Positions 1-13,300 of a DNA stretch of 64,000 bases are shown in pieces. Position 1 is the stretch's first letter. Each line of letters begins with the position of its first letter. This DNA is from Onchocerca volvulus (lineage: Eukaryota; Nematoda; Chromadorea; Rhabditida; Onchocercidae). Under the pieces are notes generated by a model, which was not told the DNA's origin, made no database searches, and saw nothing but the letters and a program-made list of their open reading frames with translations. Location of the stretch: assembly GCA_000499405.2 (NCBI GenBank), contig HG738140.1, positions 10,443,560 to 10,507,559 on the forward strand. Direction: 5' to 3'. A program made the translations under genes and the position numbers.

Positions 1-1117
1 CAGTGATCAAAAATGAGAAACCGGATTTCATGTGCTGTATTCATTTTGAATTGATAATAAACAGCACGGTATTTCTGCACTTATCTTAAAACAAGAAAAT
101 ACAATTTTTGATGCCACAGTACAAAATTAATATACCAATTTACAGAAACAATTTAAAGTTTACACATATATGATGGTAGAATAAGAAAAATGAAATCCTT
201 AAAACTTTTAAAAATTGTCTACCATTTCCTAGAATCCCACGATACCAAAGACTGAAATAAAACAAATCCATGGATTTCATCAGTATATCCAACAGATGAT
301 GATGATGCATTTGTGATTATTTTAGCACAAAATCACACTACGAACTGACATTTTCTATCATTTTCCATGATTTCACACTTCTCTATTCAAGTAAGAAACT
401 CTTCCTGCTGAATCATGAAAGGTATAGAGAATCTGGAATGAACAACTTCTAAAAAGGTTTTTTTTTTTTTTTTTCAGAAAATAATTCGAACTTTTTAGTT
501 CAATCTAAAGTCCAATTTCCCAATCAAGCACTATCATGCCATTCTATTTGTAAAAAGGCATGAGTCCTTGATCTTACGAGATATGAATGGAAGAAATACA
601 GTTTACTCTTCATTCATTACAATAAATCTGAGTATTATCAATATCACTCAACTTAACTTGCAAATATAGTTCTTCTCTTCTTAAAAATTTCGGCGAACTT
701 TTAACTATTATATAAGTGCAGAACTGCATCAGATTCGAAGATTATTTGTCCATACTATTGATTACATATTGGTTGATGAAAAGGATTACATGAAGAGATA
801 TATTAAATGCTCCAATATAGAAACAACAAAAGAAAAGGGATAACACCAAAAATAAAAGAAACATCCAGAAGAAGGATAAATTTTCTATAACACCTGTTTA
901 GAAATTTCGATGTTAAAAAGCAATTTTCACTTTTATATAACAAACAAAAAAGATAGCTGTTAGCAACATATTGGCAACATGGAATGATTAAATTAATTTG
1001 GATTTATCTAATTCAAATTGTAGTTCAATCACAGTAAATGACAATTGCAAATGGCCAATTGTTTAAATGATGAAAAGAATGTCATGTGAAGTACAAAATA
1101 AAATAATTTCAGTACTC
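1..1117. other. no gene recognised
   Basis: No open frame with a recognisable product was found on either strand. The stretch is AT-rich and holds a poly-T tract near 459-474. It lies 3' of the thymidylate kinase gene, so it may include that gene's 3' UTR. Confidence 0.5.
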
Positions 1118-2246
1118 TCACAGAAATACAAGGCTCTTTCTGCTCACATTATCCAAAACCGGTGCCACTATTTTCCAGATATTTTCGGAAATTTGTTCAA
1201 TAGGCAAGGAGGCATCCACTATCTTAAATGGGATAGCTGACAAAAATTATCCATAAAGAAATTTTTTCAGCAAAGAAATTCCGATCGAATGCAAAGCATA
1301 TCTATAATGCAATAATTTAACTTCATTCAAATCAAAGAAAAAAAAAATTAGTTCATTTATTTAACTTACTTTCCATAGATCTCTGTCTTCAGCGGCTAAT
1401 TTTCCCATGATATCACTGACCTTTCTCTGGAAACTACTTAAGTCGAAGCGTTCATCACCAAATCCACTCCTTTTTTGCACTTCCTCGAATGAAAGATTGA
1501 AATATATAACACAATCAGGTCTTAACTCACCCATATCAGCCAGTTTTGCCCACTCGATTGTTATGTTGTCAGCTCCTTAACCAGAACAGCCAATATGATC
1601 ATGAATAAAGTACGGCACTTCCCCAGTAAAATTTAATTTATTCGACCAATATTTTAACTATGATAATTTTTCCCAAATGCTATATAAATTCCGAAAAGCT
1701 TGAATATAAAAAAAAATTGAGAGAATACCTTTCGCAAGAGTATAAGCAATGCCTGAATAAACATATCGGTCAACAACCAAATGTGTTCCCTGAAGAAGTT
1801 TTTTCACCATTAAAGACATAAGTGCTTGCCGATTTGCTGCGAATACCAGATGCGCCTCCTTGGGCTTCATTTCGACTTCGTTTTTCAAATAACGGTCAAT
1901 AAATTTACCTAAATCGCTTGAGCGATCTGAAATGAAATCATTTATTACTCATTATTATTGCATTTTGACCAAAAAAACTATGGCAAACTGCATATAGTGA
2001 GAGCATTAGAACTGCTAAAAACAAATTAGCTTCTTACTAGATATAAAATGATTTCATACAATGAAAAATTTCATAACTTTAATGAATCTCATGAATAAAA
2101 ACAAATCATTAACCGGGAAATGAAATCAAATCTGCATCGTTGCCTGCAGCTCTGATACGTTCTACCAATTTTTTGGACTGCAGACTTTTGCCAGCTCTGT
2201 CGCATCCTTCAAATACGATAAGCGCACCACGTAGTCGTGAAGCCAT
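1118..2246 (-). CDS. dtymk: thymidylate kinase (dTMP kinase)
   Basis: Phosphorylates dTMP to dTDP in dTTP synthesis. Four exons on the minus strand: 2246-2114, 1926-1729, 1575-1370 and 1222-1118, giving 213 aa, close to the roughly 212 aa of the human enzyme. Visible motifs are the P-loop [10 protein letters not shown] (about residues 13-22), [16 protein letters not shown], the DR motif in [13 protein letters not shown], and a LID-like [10 protein letters not shown]. The C-terminal exon opens with IVDASLPIE, matching the family pattern WK(M/I)VDAS; this fixes the last acceptor at the TTTAAG before 1222, because the more typical TTTTGTCAG a few bases upstream would break the frame. The start is the ATG at 2246; an earlier ATG at 2251 is in a different frame. 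All splice phases agree. An ordinary intact gene; confidence is high. Confidence 0.93.
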
Positions 2247-3021
2247 TTCATGTAACTCTTAGAGCATTAATCATATATGTTATTCACACCACTACGACTA
2301 CTCATTGTAAAGGAAATATACCATACATTATAAAATTATTATCACTAATAAACAAGTGAAACGTTAGCTATTTCAGTATCGTACTATAAATTCTATTGTC
2401 AACTGGTACTCCTAAGAAGCATTGTAACTGGGAATGTAAAGCTTCATTTTACACTTCACCAAACACCCGGCATAAAATGTAATGTTTTTTGTCTCATAGA
2501 CTCATGTCTGAAGACTAATGTCATCAATAAAATGTTTTGAACAAAAAATTTAAGGTACAATATCAAACAAAGCGAGCTCATTTTTTTGCTTGCAGGAAGC
2601 GTAGAGGTAAAAAAAATATTCAAGAAATTTCTCCTTAATATTCATTAAGATAAAGCGCTGTTCTTTGCCTATATTAATTATCATCGGTCTAAATAACTGA
2701 ATCCGTTCTTAACTGGTGAAAACTATAGTAGTAGAATACTTTGAATATATACTATGGCGGTAGCCATGTTTTAGAAAAACTAAGAAACTACCTTAGTTTC
2801 ATACAAAAGTTTTATAAATAAAAGTTAAGGAAACTTGAAACTTTGAGAACGAACTTATAAGTAAGCAGAATCTAAGAAAGATTTATTGTGACAGCAATCC
2901 AATTTTCATAAGACATAATTGAAAAAAAAAAATTAAGCACAATAAATAATGCAACTAAAATTATAAAACAAAATACTAATGGTGAAATAACTCAAGAAAA
3001 GATGAAAGTCTATCTATTGCA
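2247..3021. other. intergenic, nothing recognised
   Basis: Between the start of thymidylate kinase and the 3' end of the ATP synthase subunit f gene, both on the minus strand. No conserved exon was seen. It should hold the thymidylate kinase promoter and the downstream end of the next gene. Confidence 0.4.
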
Positions 3022-3466
3022 TCACCAATGATATTTCGCAGCAGAAGCCGGAATCTCTTCATAGAAAAGTACTATTCCCAGCAGATAAGCAAGAAGAACG
3101 AAACGCACGAAAAATCGCGGCTGAAAAATAAATAAATATATAATGTGTCTCCAACAAATATTTCCGAATGATTAAACAAATTATTTGGTAAGGTGAAATA
3201 GAATTTTCTAGAGCGGTGAGAAAGAGAAAAAAGGAATCGATATTAAAGTTATTTGCTAATCTTATTTATAAATTGAGTGGATATTTTCAGTGGATATTTA
3301 ATTTTTGGCATAAGCTAATCATGTTTATACCATTGTATTTTAAACAGATCTTTGATATTCCTCAATCCCAATGCTCACTGAGAAGAACTAAACAATTAGC
3401 CTTTCGTGACTATAGCCTATTCCCGAGTGTGTCACAGTGAAATCTATTATATGATTTTCACGTCGT

Positions 3467-3526
<60 letters not shown>

Positions 3527-4169
3527 AGTTAACTAAACATTCTTAATATAGATAAGTTAAACTTTCTGAAAGTGTCAGTCAAAATTATTTATGCTTCTAA
3601 AATAAGCATAAAGGCCAAAAGCCAACCAAATTAATAAGGTAGTGATCGAAATAGTAATGTTCGAATCTGTAAAAACTTTTCACGGCACCATTTGCAATAC
3701 CTCCAATCGATTTGTCACGACGCGAAAACCATGAACGTAGATCGCATAATTTTACATCCATCAATTTTGTATCTCCTGGAAACCAATTCAGATAATAAAA
3801 CTGATATTATAACGTTTTCGTCTTATTAAAATGAAGTCTTCCTTGAATTTTACTACGGGAATCCAGAATTCAGAAGAATTGCTATAAAACTCTACTTGGA
3901 CCTAGAAAAATAAGCATACGTTTAGTTCCATAATATCGCCATGGACAATAGGGACCGTGAACGCGAGGATTATATTCTTTATCTTGTACGCCAATCTCGA
4001 AACGACTAATCACTCGATTGTACAAGTATACCCATACACGTTCCCAGAGACGGCAATAAGGCCGGTAAAGATATACATCCCAATACAAATCATTATGAAT
4101 TTTTGTGCCAGGCGGTAATGGTGGCACAAATGGTCGAAAGTATTTCGTTACTGGGATTTTTGTTGCCAT
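3022..4169 (-). CDS. mitochondrial ATP synthase subunit f (F1F0, membrane sector)
   Basis: Three exons: 4169-3920, 3775-3627 and 3120-3022, giving 165 aa with consistent phases. The core matches subunit f (ATP5MF): HGPYCPWRYYGTKRDTKLMD, then CDLRSWFSRRDKSIGGI (compare the family's L-x-x-W-x-x-x-R-D-x-S-x-x-G-I), a YRFEHYYFDHY segment like the YYRYYNKY block, and a hydrophobic C-terminal helix FVRFVLLAYLLGIVLF. The N-terminal about 75 residues (proline-rich start, then aromatic WERVWVYLYNR) make it longer than the roughly 90-aa vertebrate subunit. It would sit in the inner mitochondrial membrane next to subunit a. The short ORF at 3216-3440 on + lies inside intron 2 and the AT repeat at 3471-3522 also falls there. 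Confidence 0.75.
3471..3522. repeat. (TA)n microsatellite
   Basis: About 26 uninterrupted TA units inside intron 2 of the ATP synthase subunit f gene. Confidence 0.98.
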
Positions 4170-4882
4170 TAAGCTTGAAAAAAGGTAATGTAAGGTTTAA
4201 GTACGCAATCCTACTAAAATCTTTTAAACGATAATTTCAAATAATCTCAATATTTAGAATCCGTTTAACGAATGCATAATTTGCTAGCTGATCCACACAT
4301 TTCCGGTAAAATATAAACTTGTAATTGAAGTACTATGAGCATGCAGAGTAATATGGTAAATAATAACTTCCATATCCCAAAAATGTCTCAATATTACATT
4401 GATCAAACCGCCAAATTCAGTCATCAGTACACTAAACACAGCTACAGAATAGTTACTGGATTGACTCAACCTTTCCAAAGAATTGCAAAAATCGCCACAT
4501 AATCAATACAAGATCTCGAAATTTGTGACTAGAAGAGAAACACAAATGTCAATACTGCGCTGCTGGACTCAAGCATTTGTTGCAGCCCACAAGACAAATT
4601 GAAAACAAAAATTTATCAACAAAACAAATAATAAATTGGATTTTTCTTATAACATAAGATAAAACCGGAGAAGAAGAAAAAACATCAACTATGTGATTAA
4701 AATAAATCAACAGAAAAAAAACGGATTGAAAGAGTGCATACAGTTATCATTAGGAGGTAAGGGAACATACACACTTAACACTAAATTTCAATTAAAATTT
4801 AATTTGAAAAATGACGGTTTGTAAAATCATGAATATTAAAAAAAATCGTGTCACAAGAGGTACTGCTTTAAACAAGTCATGA
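4170..4882. other. intergenic, nothing recognised
   Basis: Separates the start of the ATP synthase subunit f gene from the anillin stop codon. The 64-codon frame at 4284-4478 shows no family resemblance or splice context and was not called. Confidence 0.4.
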
Positions 4883-7072
4883 CTATCCTCGAAGTACCTC
4901 CAGTGTCCCATTCAGGGCATTCAACCAAGCACTGCAAAGCTCCTTCGTGTCGGCAGATAATAGCACACTGAAAAAGTAGCGAACGTCACAACCAGTTCAT
5001 TTTTCTAAATAAAGCTTCCTTTTTCCCAACAATATTCAAAGTAACTTAATATGCAAACCGTTTCTTCTCTATAAGAGATGGTGATTTTGAAACCAAAAGA
5101 TCGACGGTGAAAGCATTTGGACGTGAACAGATTTCGTGGGGTGCATGGCTGATTTCTTTGTCCGTACATTTCGAAAGATCCATGCATGCAAGAGCTGGCT
5201 GAAATTCAATTCATGCAGCAGAAACAATTCCGAAATTTCATAACATTGTTGTTCAATCTTAAATTATATACACAAACTTTTTCAGAAACTTCATCGTCAG
5301 GATATTTCCAAAATTGGACTACACCACAACGAAGAACAGCCCAGTATCTAGCCCATGATCCCAATCCAGCTATTATTTGATACATAGTCTGAAATATATT
5401 ATTGAGATTCATCAAAAAAGAATTACTGAAACGGAAGTTTAATTCCCCATCTTCATTAACTTATGAGATCTCAGTTTACCAAAAATCCTCGGAAATCGAT
5501 TTCAATAGTAGGAGGAAGTGTCGTGCAGCGAGATTCGATCTCAATTGTTCCTTCCAGTGGATAAACCACTCCATCCAAATAGAATTTTTGCATACCAACA
5601 GTATCCCTATTCAAACAGATATGTCCACAGCATGTAAATTCTGAAGAACCCACAATTGATTCATTGCAGCATGTCTTCTTGGCTAAAAATTAAATTCTAA
5701 AATAGCAAGGAGCAAAAAAAATTTCATGGGTAATAGCGAATTTTACAGAGCAATACAGAACTAACACGGACTCAACAGCGATTTCGCTTTATTCTTCAGC
5801 ATGCTGCATGAATAATCATCCGAGCGACGATTTTCACTGATTTTCTAAAAATGTACTACTTCTTAATAAAACAATAAAATATAATTTCGGCAACAGAATG
5901 AGAAGAGAAAACCATCTGTTCAAGACTGCGAACTTTGACACAGAAAAAGTATCAAATAAAGTTCAGAGAATGCAAAGTTCAGCAGCTTGTAATTGCGAAA
6001 GGAGCATTAGTTAAATTAATATATGTCACCAAAAAACATAAAAATGATTCAAGATCAAGATTCAAAAAGCTGGCAAGAAATTGTTTCCTAAGCTATGTTT
6101 TTTTTTTTTTTTTTTTTTTAATGAACAAACGATAATACTTGATAAAAATACATAAATATCTTAAAAATTACAAATACTACAAAAAAATAAACGGAAATTA
6201 TTGTTACCAAAGCGTAAATTTCCAATAGCACTTTAAAATCGACTGGCAGATTTGTGAAGCGAATCTGATCAGAAAAATGAACTTTGCTAACACGTAAAGC
6301 TCGCGTGTCCATCAACGTAACTGTTTGAGTAGCTTCTACTTGTTCATCAGTTTTTAGAAGGATAACAAAAGCATACGAAACATCTAGATAAAGATAGTTT
6401 TGTTCATGTCAAGGAAAAGAGAAGTAAAATTGATTATAATAATAAATAATTATATCATTTCAAATTGTACTTATTACTTCATTTCAAATTACAGAAAGCT
6501 TCTCCACAACAAACATAAACTTACTTTCATCAATATTGCGAATGCAAAAATTGCGATTGAGATAAACGTTAATTGATGTAAGGTCGATAGCTCCACGCAT
6601 ACGTTTCACCAATAGAGGAATCGGCTCCTTTACAAGTCGACGTGTTTTCAAACGTTGCATTTCATTTTGCAATGCCAAGAGTCGTTCGCGTGCCAATAAC
6701 AAACCACGCTGAGCGCTCAACTGTAATTATAACACAAAATATCCACAGGGGATTTCCGTTCAAAAATATTTCTTTGCTACTTTTTTTTTTGGATTTTTTT
6801 TTTTTTTTTGATTTTTTCAAGATTTTTTCTTTAGATTTGTTCAGAAACTTTCACAAAACAAAAAATATAAAGATATTACACCGCAATTAACTTCAAGAAC
6901 TGCTAATATGAACATCTACAACATCAGGCAAGTAAGTGTCCTTCATATATAAAATGATGAACTAGCCTCGACAAGAGTTCCATTGAAACTGTTGTTCTTC
7001 TTACAGTGGGTTAATGCTAACGATGCTTGTGCAATCTGACCCTCTTGTATCAGTATCTCTTGCTTTATTGTC

Positions 7073-7103
<31 letters not shown>

Positions 7104-10100
7104 ACTTTATATATCAAGGATTTAACATCGAATGATCTTTTACACTGAAGAAATTATGAAAATAAACAGGTAATACAATAAACTCAAAAAATTTCGATTG
7201 TTTTATCAAAATAACGAGTGCTGCAGCTAAGAAGTGCACAATAATTGTACCAGTATCAAAGCTTGAGCGATTAGAGTTTAAACAAACAAATCAGGATTCA
7301 AATCAAAATTAGAAGTATATCATCATTACCTGCAGTCCTATATCTGACTGTTGCAGTTGAATGATTTCTTGCGCTGTTGAAGCCGTTATTGAGGAGATGC
7401 CACTTCGATTAGACATGTAACTTGCAGAAGTATGCATACGACTATTAGCTGCTGGCGAATCATCAAGAGGAGTGGAAGTAGCCATTGGATCCGTTGTAAT
7501 CATGTGAGTTCCAAGTTTGGAACTTTTCATCTGAAAATAATGATTTTAATTACATCTTACATGTTGGCAAACGCCGATAAATAGAAAACACCAATCTTAT
7601 CAGTCAAAATTATCAGTACCAAGAAATAAATCTTATTCATAAATGCTACATCTGTAAAAGTCGTTTTAAAATTTTAGATTTTGAGGATAAACAAGACGAT
7701 CAACAGTTTCAACATTCAATAGTCTTTAATTAAATTTTCGAAAGAATCACCTTTCGAAACAATTTTTAAATACCAAAATAAACTTACTACTGGATTTTTG
7801 TGTTCATAAGTTGTCAATTGTTCGCCAATAGATGGAAGTGGCGAATAAACAATTGGGGAAAAACGAGCAGGGATGTCATCATTTGGTGATTTACGGTATT
7901 CTCCTTCCAAATCATGGTATAGTGAAATCTGATAAGTTTTTATAAATATCGTAAGCAATAAATACAATAAAAAAAAGAATAAAGTAATGAAAATTTATAT
8001 CCCCACAAGATGTAATAATTTGTAGTAATGAGTTAAATATTTTACATTTCTGTGATGCATGATCTTAATAAATGTAGAAATTATCATAAAAACAAAATAA
8101 CTAGCCTTTGCATGGGGCAATGATGATTTTCCCAGAGATTCTTGTGAACACTGTTGACCAGGAGTTGCTAGCGACTCCGTCTAAAACATATTTGGTCAAA
8201 TTAACTATGAGGCGTCGATTACAAAAAATTAACTATGAGACTTCAATTTGGAAGTTAGTCAAAGCAAACCTTGTTGACGAAATCAAATGCTTTTTCCACT
8301 TCAGCAACATCATCCACAATTTCACTATCAAGTTTTTTTTCATAAGAATCTACAAAAATCATAAATGCCATAAAATAAAGCTAGTACAGAACGACCGAGA
8401 AATCAATGGATTTCACCACTATCTGAAAAATGAAAATGAATAACAAATTTTCTTACATTTTTGATCAGTAATAACAGCCATATGATAGTTCGATTGTATT
8501 TCAGGACTGTGATTCATTTGACGAATGTGTGTTTGTAGAGCATAAGACGAATCCCGACTGAGGATCTACAATATGTCTTACAATTAATACAGTGAGTGTT
8601 GAGTAATGCATATATGTGAACAAGAAATCATTTTTTCTCAAAGTCAGTAAGTCTTTACTACTGGAATCGTCTATTCGGTTATAGATCTGTAATGAACTCT
8701 CGATGTGCTAAGCCTACATTCAAACATCAGTACATCATGATCTGCTTTAACATGGAATAAAAATTTATCCGATAGTTGCATAGATGAGAATGGATTTCAT
8801 CAATGCTGATTTACGCTGTTACTTTTCTAAAATATTTAGTAGTAATGGCGGTACAAAAACATGAATTTCTAACTAAAAAATTGTTTCCGTTCATTCCTTC
8901 AATTATCTACTGGAATGTGTAAATCCTCTACCTCATTCGGCAGTCTGCTATAACTGCTATCATAACGTTTCAGGCTAGTTATTCCCTGGAAAATAAGTTT
9001 CAAATAGCAAATGAATTAAAATTTCTCAAACATTTTTATTATATCGACATTAGAAAAACCATAGCTATTTTTGCTTATATTAAACAAAAATAATGAATGT
9101 AAAAAAAAAAAACTTTATGCAATCCTAATTCGTATTGTTGCTGATCCCAAACATTAGCGCAACTCGTGATGTCGTACGGCAAATTGTGCGAGGGACTTCC
9201 TCTACCTACGTATTCATTCCATTCATCCGATCGTAATGAAGAAGTCTTTGTAATACTACGGACACTGTAATTAGATTGAAGAACATATGCAAACATTTCG
9301 GATACTTTTACAATTGATAACACCCGACACTGGTTTTAACATGCTTTTAACATACTGTGAGTATTGCTTTTGATGCATTGGTTTTCGTGGTGTTATGTCA
9401 ACTTGAAGCGTTCGCGGTGAATTTTGAAACTTATTAGGAGCCGATACCGATTCAAATCTAAAAACAATATTTATGCACAAACAAGGAAAAAATTAATATA
9501 ATGAAGAAATCAAAGACGTAAAATCTAACCGATTTACAATGCTGCGTACGCTGCTTTGAGCAATCCGCTTGTCTCGTACAAATTGTTCTTCAAATCCATT
9601 TTTTCTGCATGGAATTGTCAGATCTAAATGAATTTCATGTCTTCCCATGCTTGTAGTCAATTATAAACCATCATTTTAAGATTAAATCATCTGGAACTTT
9701 AACTTTTTTTAAGCTGGAAAAAAAAAAGAAATCAAATAAATAGAATCGAGTTTCCAAAAAACAAATAAAACAAACCTCGAAAATGCTCTCTGATATTGAC
9801 TTCCGGCTCTCGATGACAGGTTTTATTAATAATGTTCGGCGGAACTGACTTACCGCGCCGTTTCAAATGATCCATTTCTTGCAACATTTCTACATTTGCT
9901 GCATCACTCATCGTTTCAAACAATGATGCCAATTTACGTGTTTGTCCTCTTGGTAAACGATCGCTATAATATATGCAATAGCATGGTAGTATGTTATTTC
10001 TGATTACAAATCTTATTTTTTATAGTAAATTATCACCAAAATACTAAAAACAAAAAACAAATTATGTCTTAACTTTGGCATAAAGATGATCAATTAGGAA

Positions 10101-10326
10101 AATATTTTTGTATGACTACAATCAGAGGTAACAACTATTTTTTGCTTCTTTTTTTGTACTTTGTCCACTTTTGATTAAACATGATTTAAATAGAAGTATG
10201 CGGCATCACTTAATATTTCAATATGTTTTAGTGTGCATCGTTTTTTTTACGAGCAAATTTTAACTGAATTGTTTTACAAGCTGTTGCATTTCAGATTACA
10301 GTCAAGTATGACACGACTCAAACAAT

Positions 10327-10373
<47 letters not shown>

Positions 10374-13300
10374 CAAGAAAAAGTCATCAAAAATACTATG
10401 ATAGAACTTTGTTTGTATCTTTGTTACAAGTTTAAAAAATTAGCTGATGAATTCTTGGGAGTTGAAAGAAAGCACATTTTAAGAAACCATGAATATAATT
10501 TGTTTCCAAAAATTAGAATTTCCCCAAACAAGATATCGCGACAAAATAATTATAATTACTAGCGAAAACTACTAATGCTTCTTTATCAAAAGATACTAGT
10601 GCGTTCCTATAATCTATATCTAATTATAAAGCATACCGAATTGTTGAACGGCCATCGCTACCTGATTTTTGTGATGTCTTTTCACAACTATTTTCGAGGC
10701 AGTATCGTTTTAGAAGATTTTCCTTCGATTCTATGTATTCATACTGTTGTTTCGTAACTATTGCTTTCTTTTTCTCTATCTTAAACAATTATAAAGTTTC
10801 TTTAATTTATGCAAATCTATATTTTGCTAAACAATATTTGTTAGTGGGATTGAAAATTGTCCAATAGAACTACGCATTTTATAGTTAAACAAAAGTACAA
10901 TTCAAGTCTTTTGCAACCGGAAAATTGAAATCGTGATAACATGATATCATAAATGAGTGTCAGTGGTATAAGGAGAGCAATTCACCTAAGTGACAAAAGC
11001 CAATTATTTCTGAGTAGTAGAAGCGAATGACTCAAATGAAAATAACCTCAGGTCCGATTGACAAATATTTTGAATGTGATAATGGTGCATCACTTTTATC
11101 AACAAAATCATTCAATCCGTTAGTTTTCTGAAAGAGAAAAGTGAATTAACTCTCAGGCCCATATTTATTAACTAACAGAAACAACGTATTGCACTTCAAA
11201 ATAATATAAATGAGGATTGAGATACTAAATATAATGATAAACTTCCAAGAAAACGAACTGCGAAGCTTTGAAAATTCAAAATCTTTTGTTGCGATTTTGG
11301 ACCACCGGGTGGTGTTGAATAAAAACTGTCCAATCCTTCCTGAGTGAACGATCCATTCTGACTTCCGCCATTACTTAAACGTCGCTGTAACATTATATTC
11401 AACACAGAAACTGCCCGATTCATGTCCTGCAACAAAAAAAGCAAAGAACTGAAAGCTTAAAAGCGAAATGCCCGATCTAAAAATACAAGTTTACCTCTGA
11501 TGACTGAGTCACTATAAGTTCCTTAGTTTGCGCATATTGATCTCGGTGTAAAGTAGCCGTCTGCGTATCACCGTCTTTTCGATCTTTTGCATCCTGATAT
11601 TTAAACTCATACGTACTATTCGGAAAACATTGCATTTCCAAGTGACTTTTTGGATGAATGATAGTATGCTGCGTGACAAAGCAGTTTTTTTTCAATCCGT
11701 CTTTGGATAATTCCTGAAGAAGTCTGATTATGATAAGCTAGAAAAAAGTGTTTACAAAAAAAGAAGCAACAAAATATTTTGAATTTAATTAGACATTTAA
11801 ACAAGAAACTTACAAATCTGAACCAGAAAAAAAATTTTTACTTACATAAGGCAAGTAAAGTGAATGCTACAAATGTAAATCAAGACATTGCAGCAGTGTT
11901 TTTTTCTTTTCTTTTAAGAAAATGTTTTTTTTTTACTTTAAATGCGAATAACTTATTTTTTTTTCGCTTTTGCATTTTTCCCTCTTCTTCAAGTGCTTAT
12001 ATAACTCAACTTGTTTTTTAGTTAAGGTCCTTGAATTTAAAGTCTCAACACATTTCCCTTGACTAAATATGTAAGATAAATCAACAGGTACAACAAAGCA
12101 TTGGAGCTTTTTGAATTAAGATGCATAGAAAATCCAATTTGCAGTTTTTATTTAGTTTTCATTAATATATTTATAATGTCACAGTAATATATAGCTTACG
12201 ACCTTTATATTTTGTTCAACATTTGCTTTGTTTTTAATATATTCTTCACGCTTAATTTGTGTTTGGTTGAAATCACATCCTGGTTTTTGATCCATGTTTA
12301 GCATCATATAAATCAGTGGTGTGTCCTTTAAAGTGAACAAACTTTTAAAATACCGCCAAAAGAAATTCTTTTATTAAAAAGTTATGCTTGTCAAGAAAAA
12401 TAGATCTTAAAAATATTCTGGTAACATTCAAATTTCAAAGTTACAAAATTTTTGTTTACCTCTTCTGTTGTTATATCATTATCGCTCGCTATTGATGTAT
12501 GCAAATCCACTGAAGGGGTAATATTACCCTAGAAATTACATTTATGTGATACATAAGATTACATTTTCAATTTAAAAGATTTCTTAAAATATAAACACTG
12601 ACCCATGAAACAGAATCATTAGCACTCTTGTTGTTCTGCTCAGATGAAAGTAAAAAGTTAGATGACTGTTCAGTTAACGATATACAATCATGCGAATTCT
12701 TGGGTGGTATTTTCTGATGCTCTGATGCTGTCAGCAATATTTCAGGCTGAAAAGATTTGGACAACAAAATCTCCATTTCTCCAGTATAAAAAATAATTTC
12801 TTCATATCAGTAACTATGGAACAAATTTATGGAAAATCTTGATTCTTATGGCAGCAATTTAATTCTCCAAATATGAGAAATTAAAGAATTTAGTTTACGT
12901 TACGGACATAATGAAATTAAAGCAACTGTTGTAGGAGCGTCATTTTTCAAAACTAACATTAATATTGAGATTATATTTCGATGGGAATCTGGTATCCGAT
13001 GTTGAAAGATCGTTCTCTGAGATTGAAAAAACCTAAATTAGATTAATATTTCACTGTTAAAAATTTAAGAAATCTATCGAAAATCCAAATGCAGAGAAAA
13101 ATGGCTTTGAGGAAAATGTTGAAATCTCCACTTACTTTTTCATCAACTGCAGTATTTATATCTTCACTCGTCGTTAAGATCGCAGCATGATTACAAATTT
13201 GCTGAAAATATATATGATCTTGAATTTTCTATTTTTGCATTTTAAGCTTTTTTCTTCAATCCAATCTTCTGCATGTGTTTTAAACATACATATATGTATG

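Noticed and set aside
3216..3440. 74-codon open frame on +
   Set aside because: Lies within intron 2 of the ATP synthase subunit f gene; aromatic/Lys-rich AT translation with no family match.
8108..8443. 111-codon open frame on +
   Set aside because: Antisense shadow of two well-supported anillin exons on the minus strand.
10233..10562. 109-codon open frame on +
   Set aside because: Created by a (TA)n repeat inside an anillin intron; the translation is an IY repeat.
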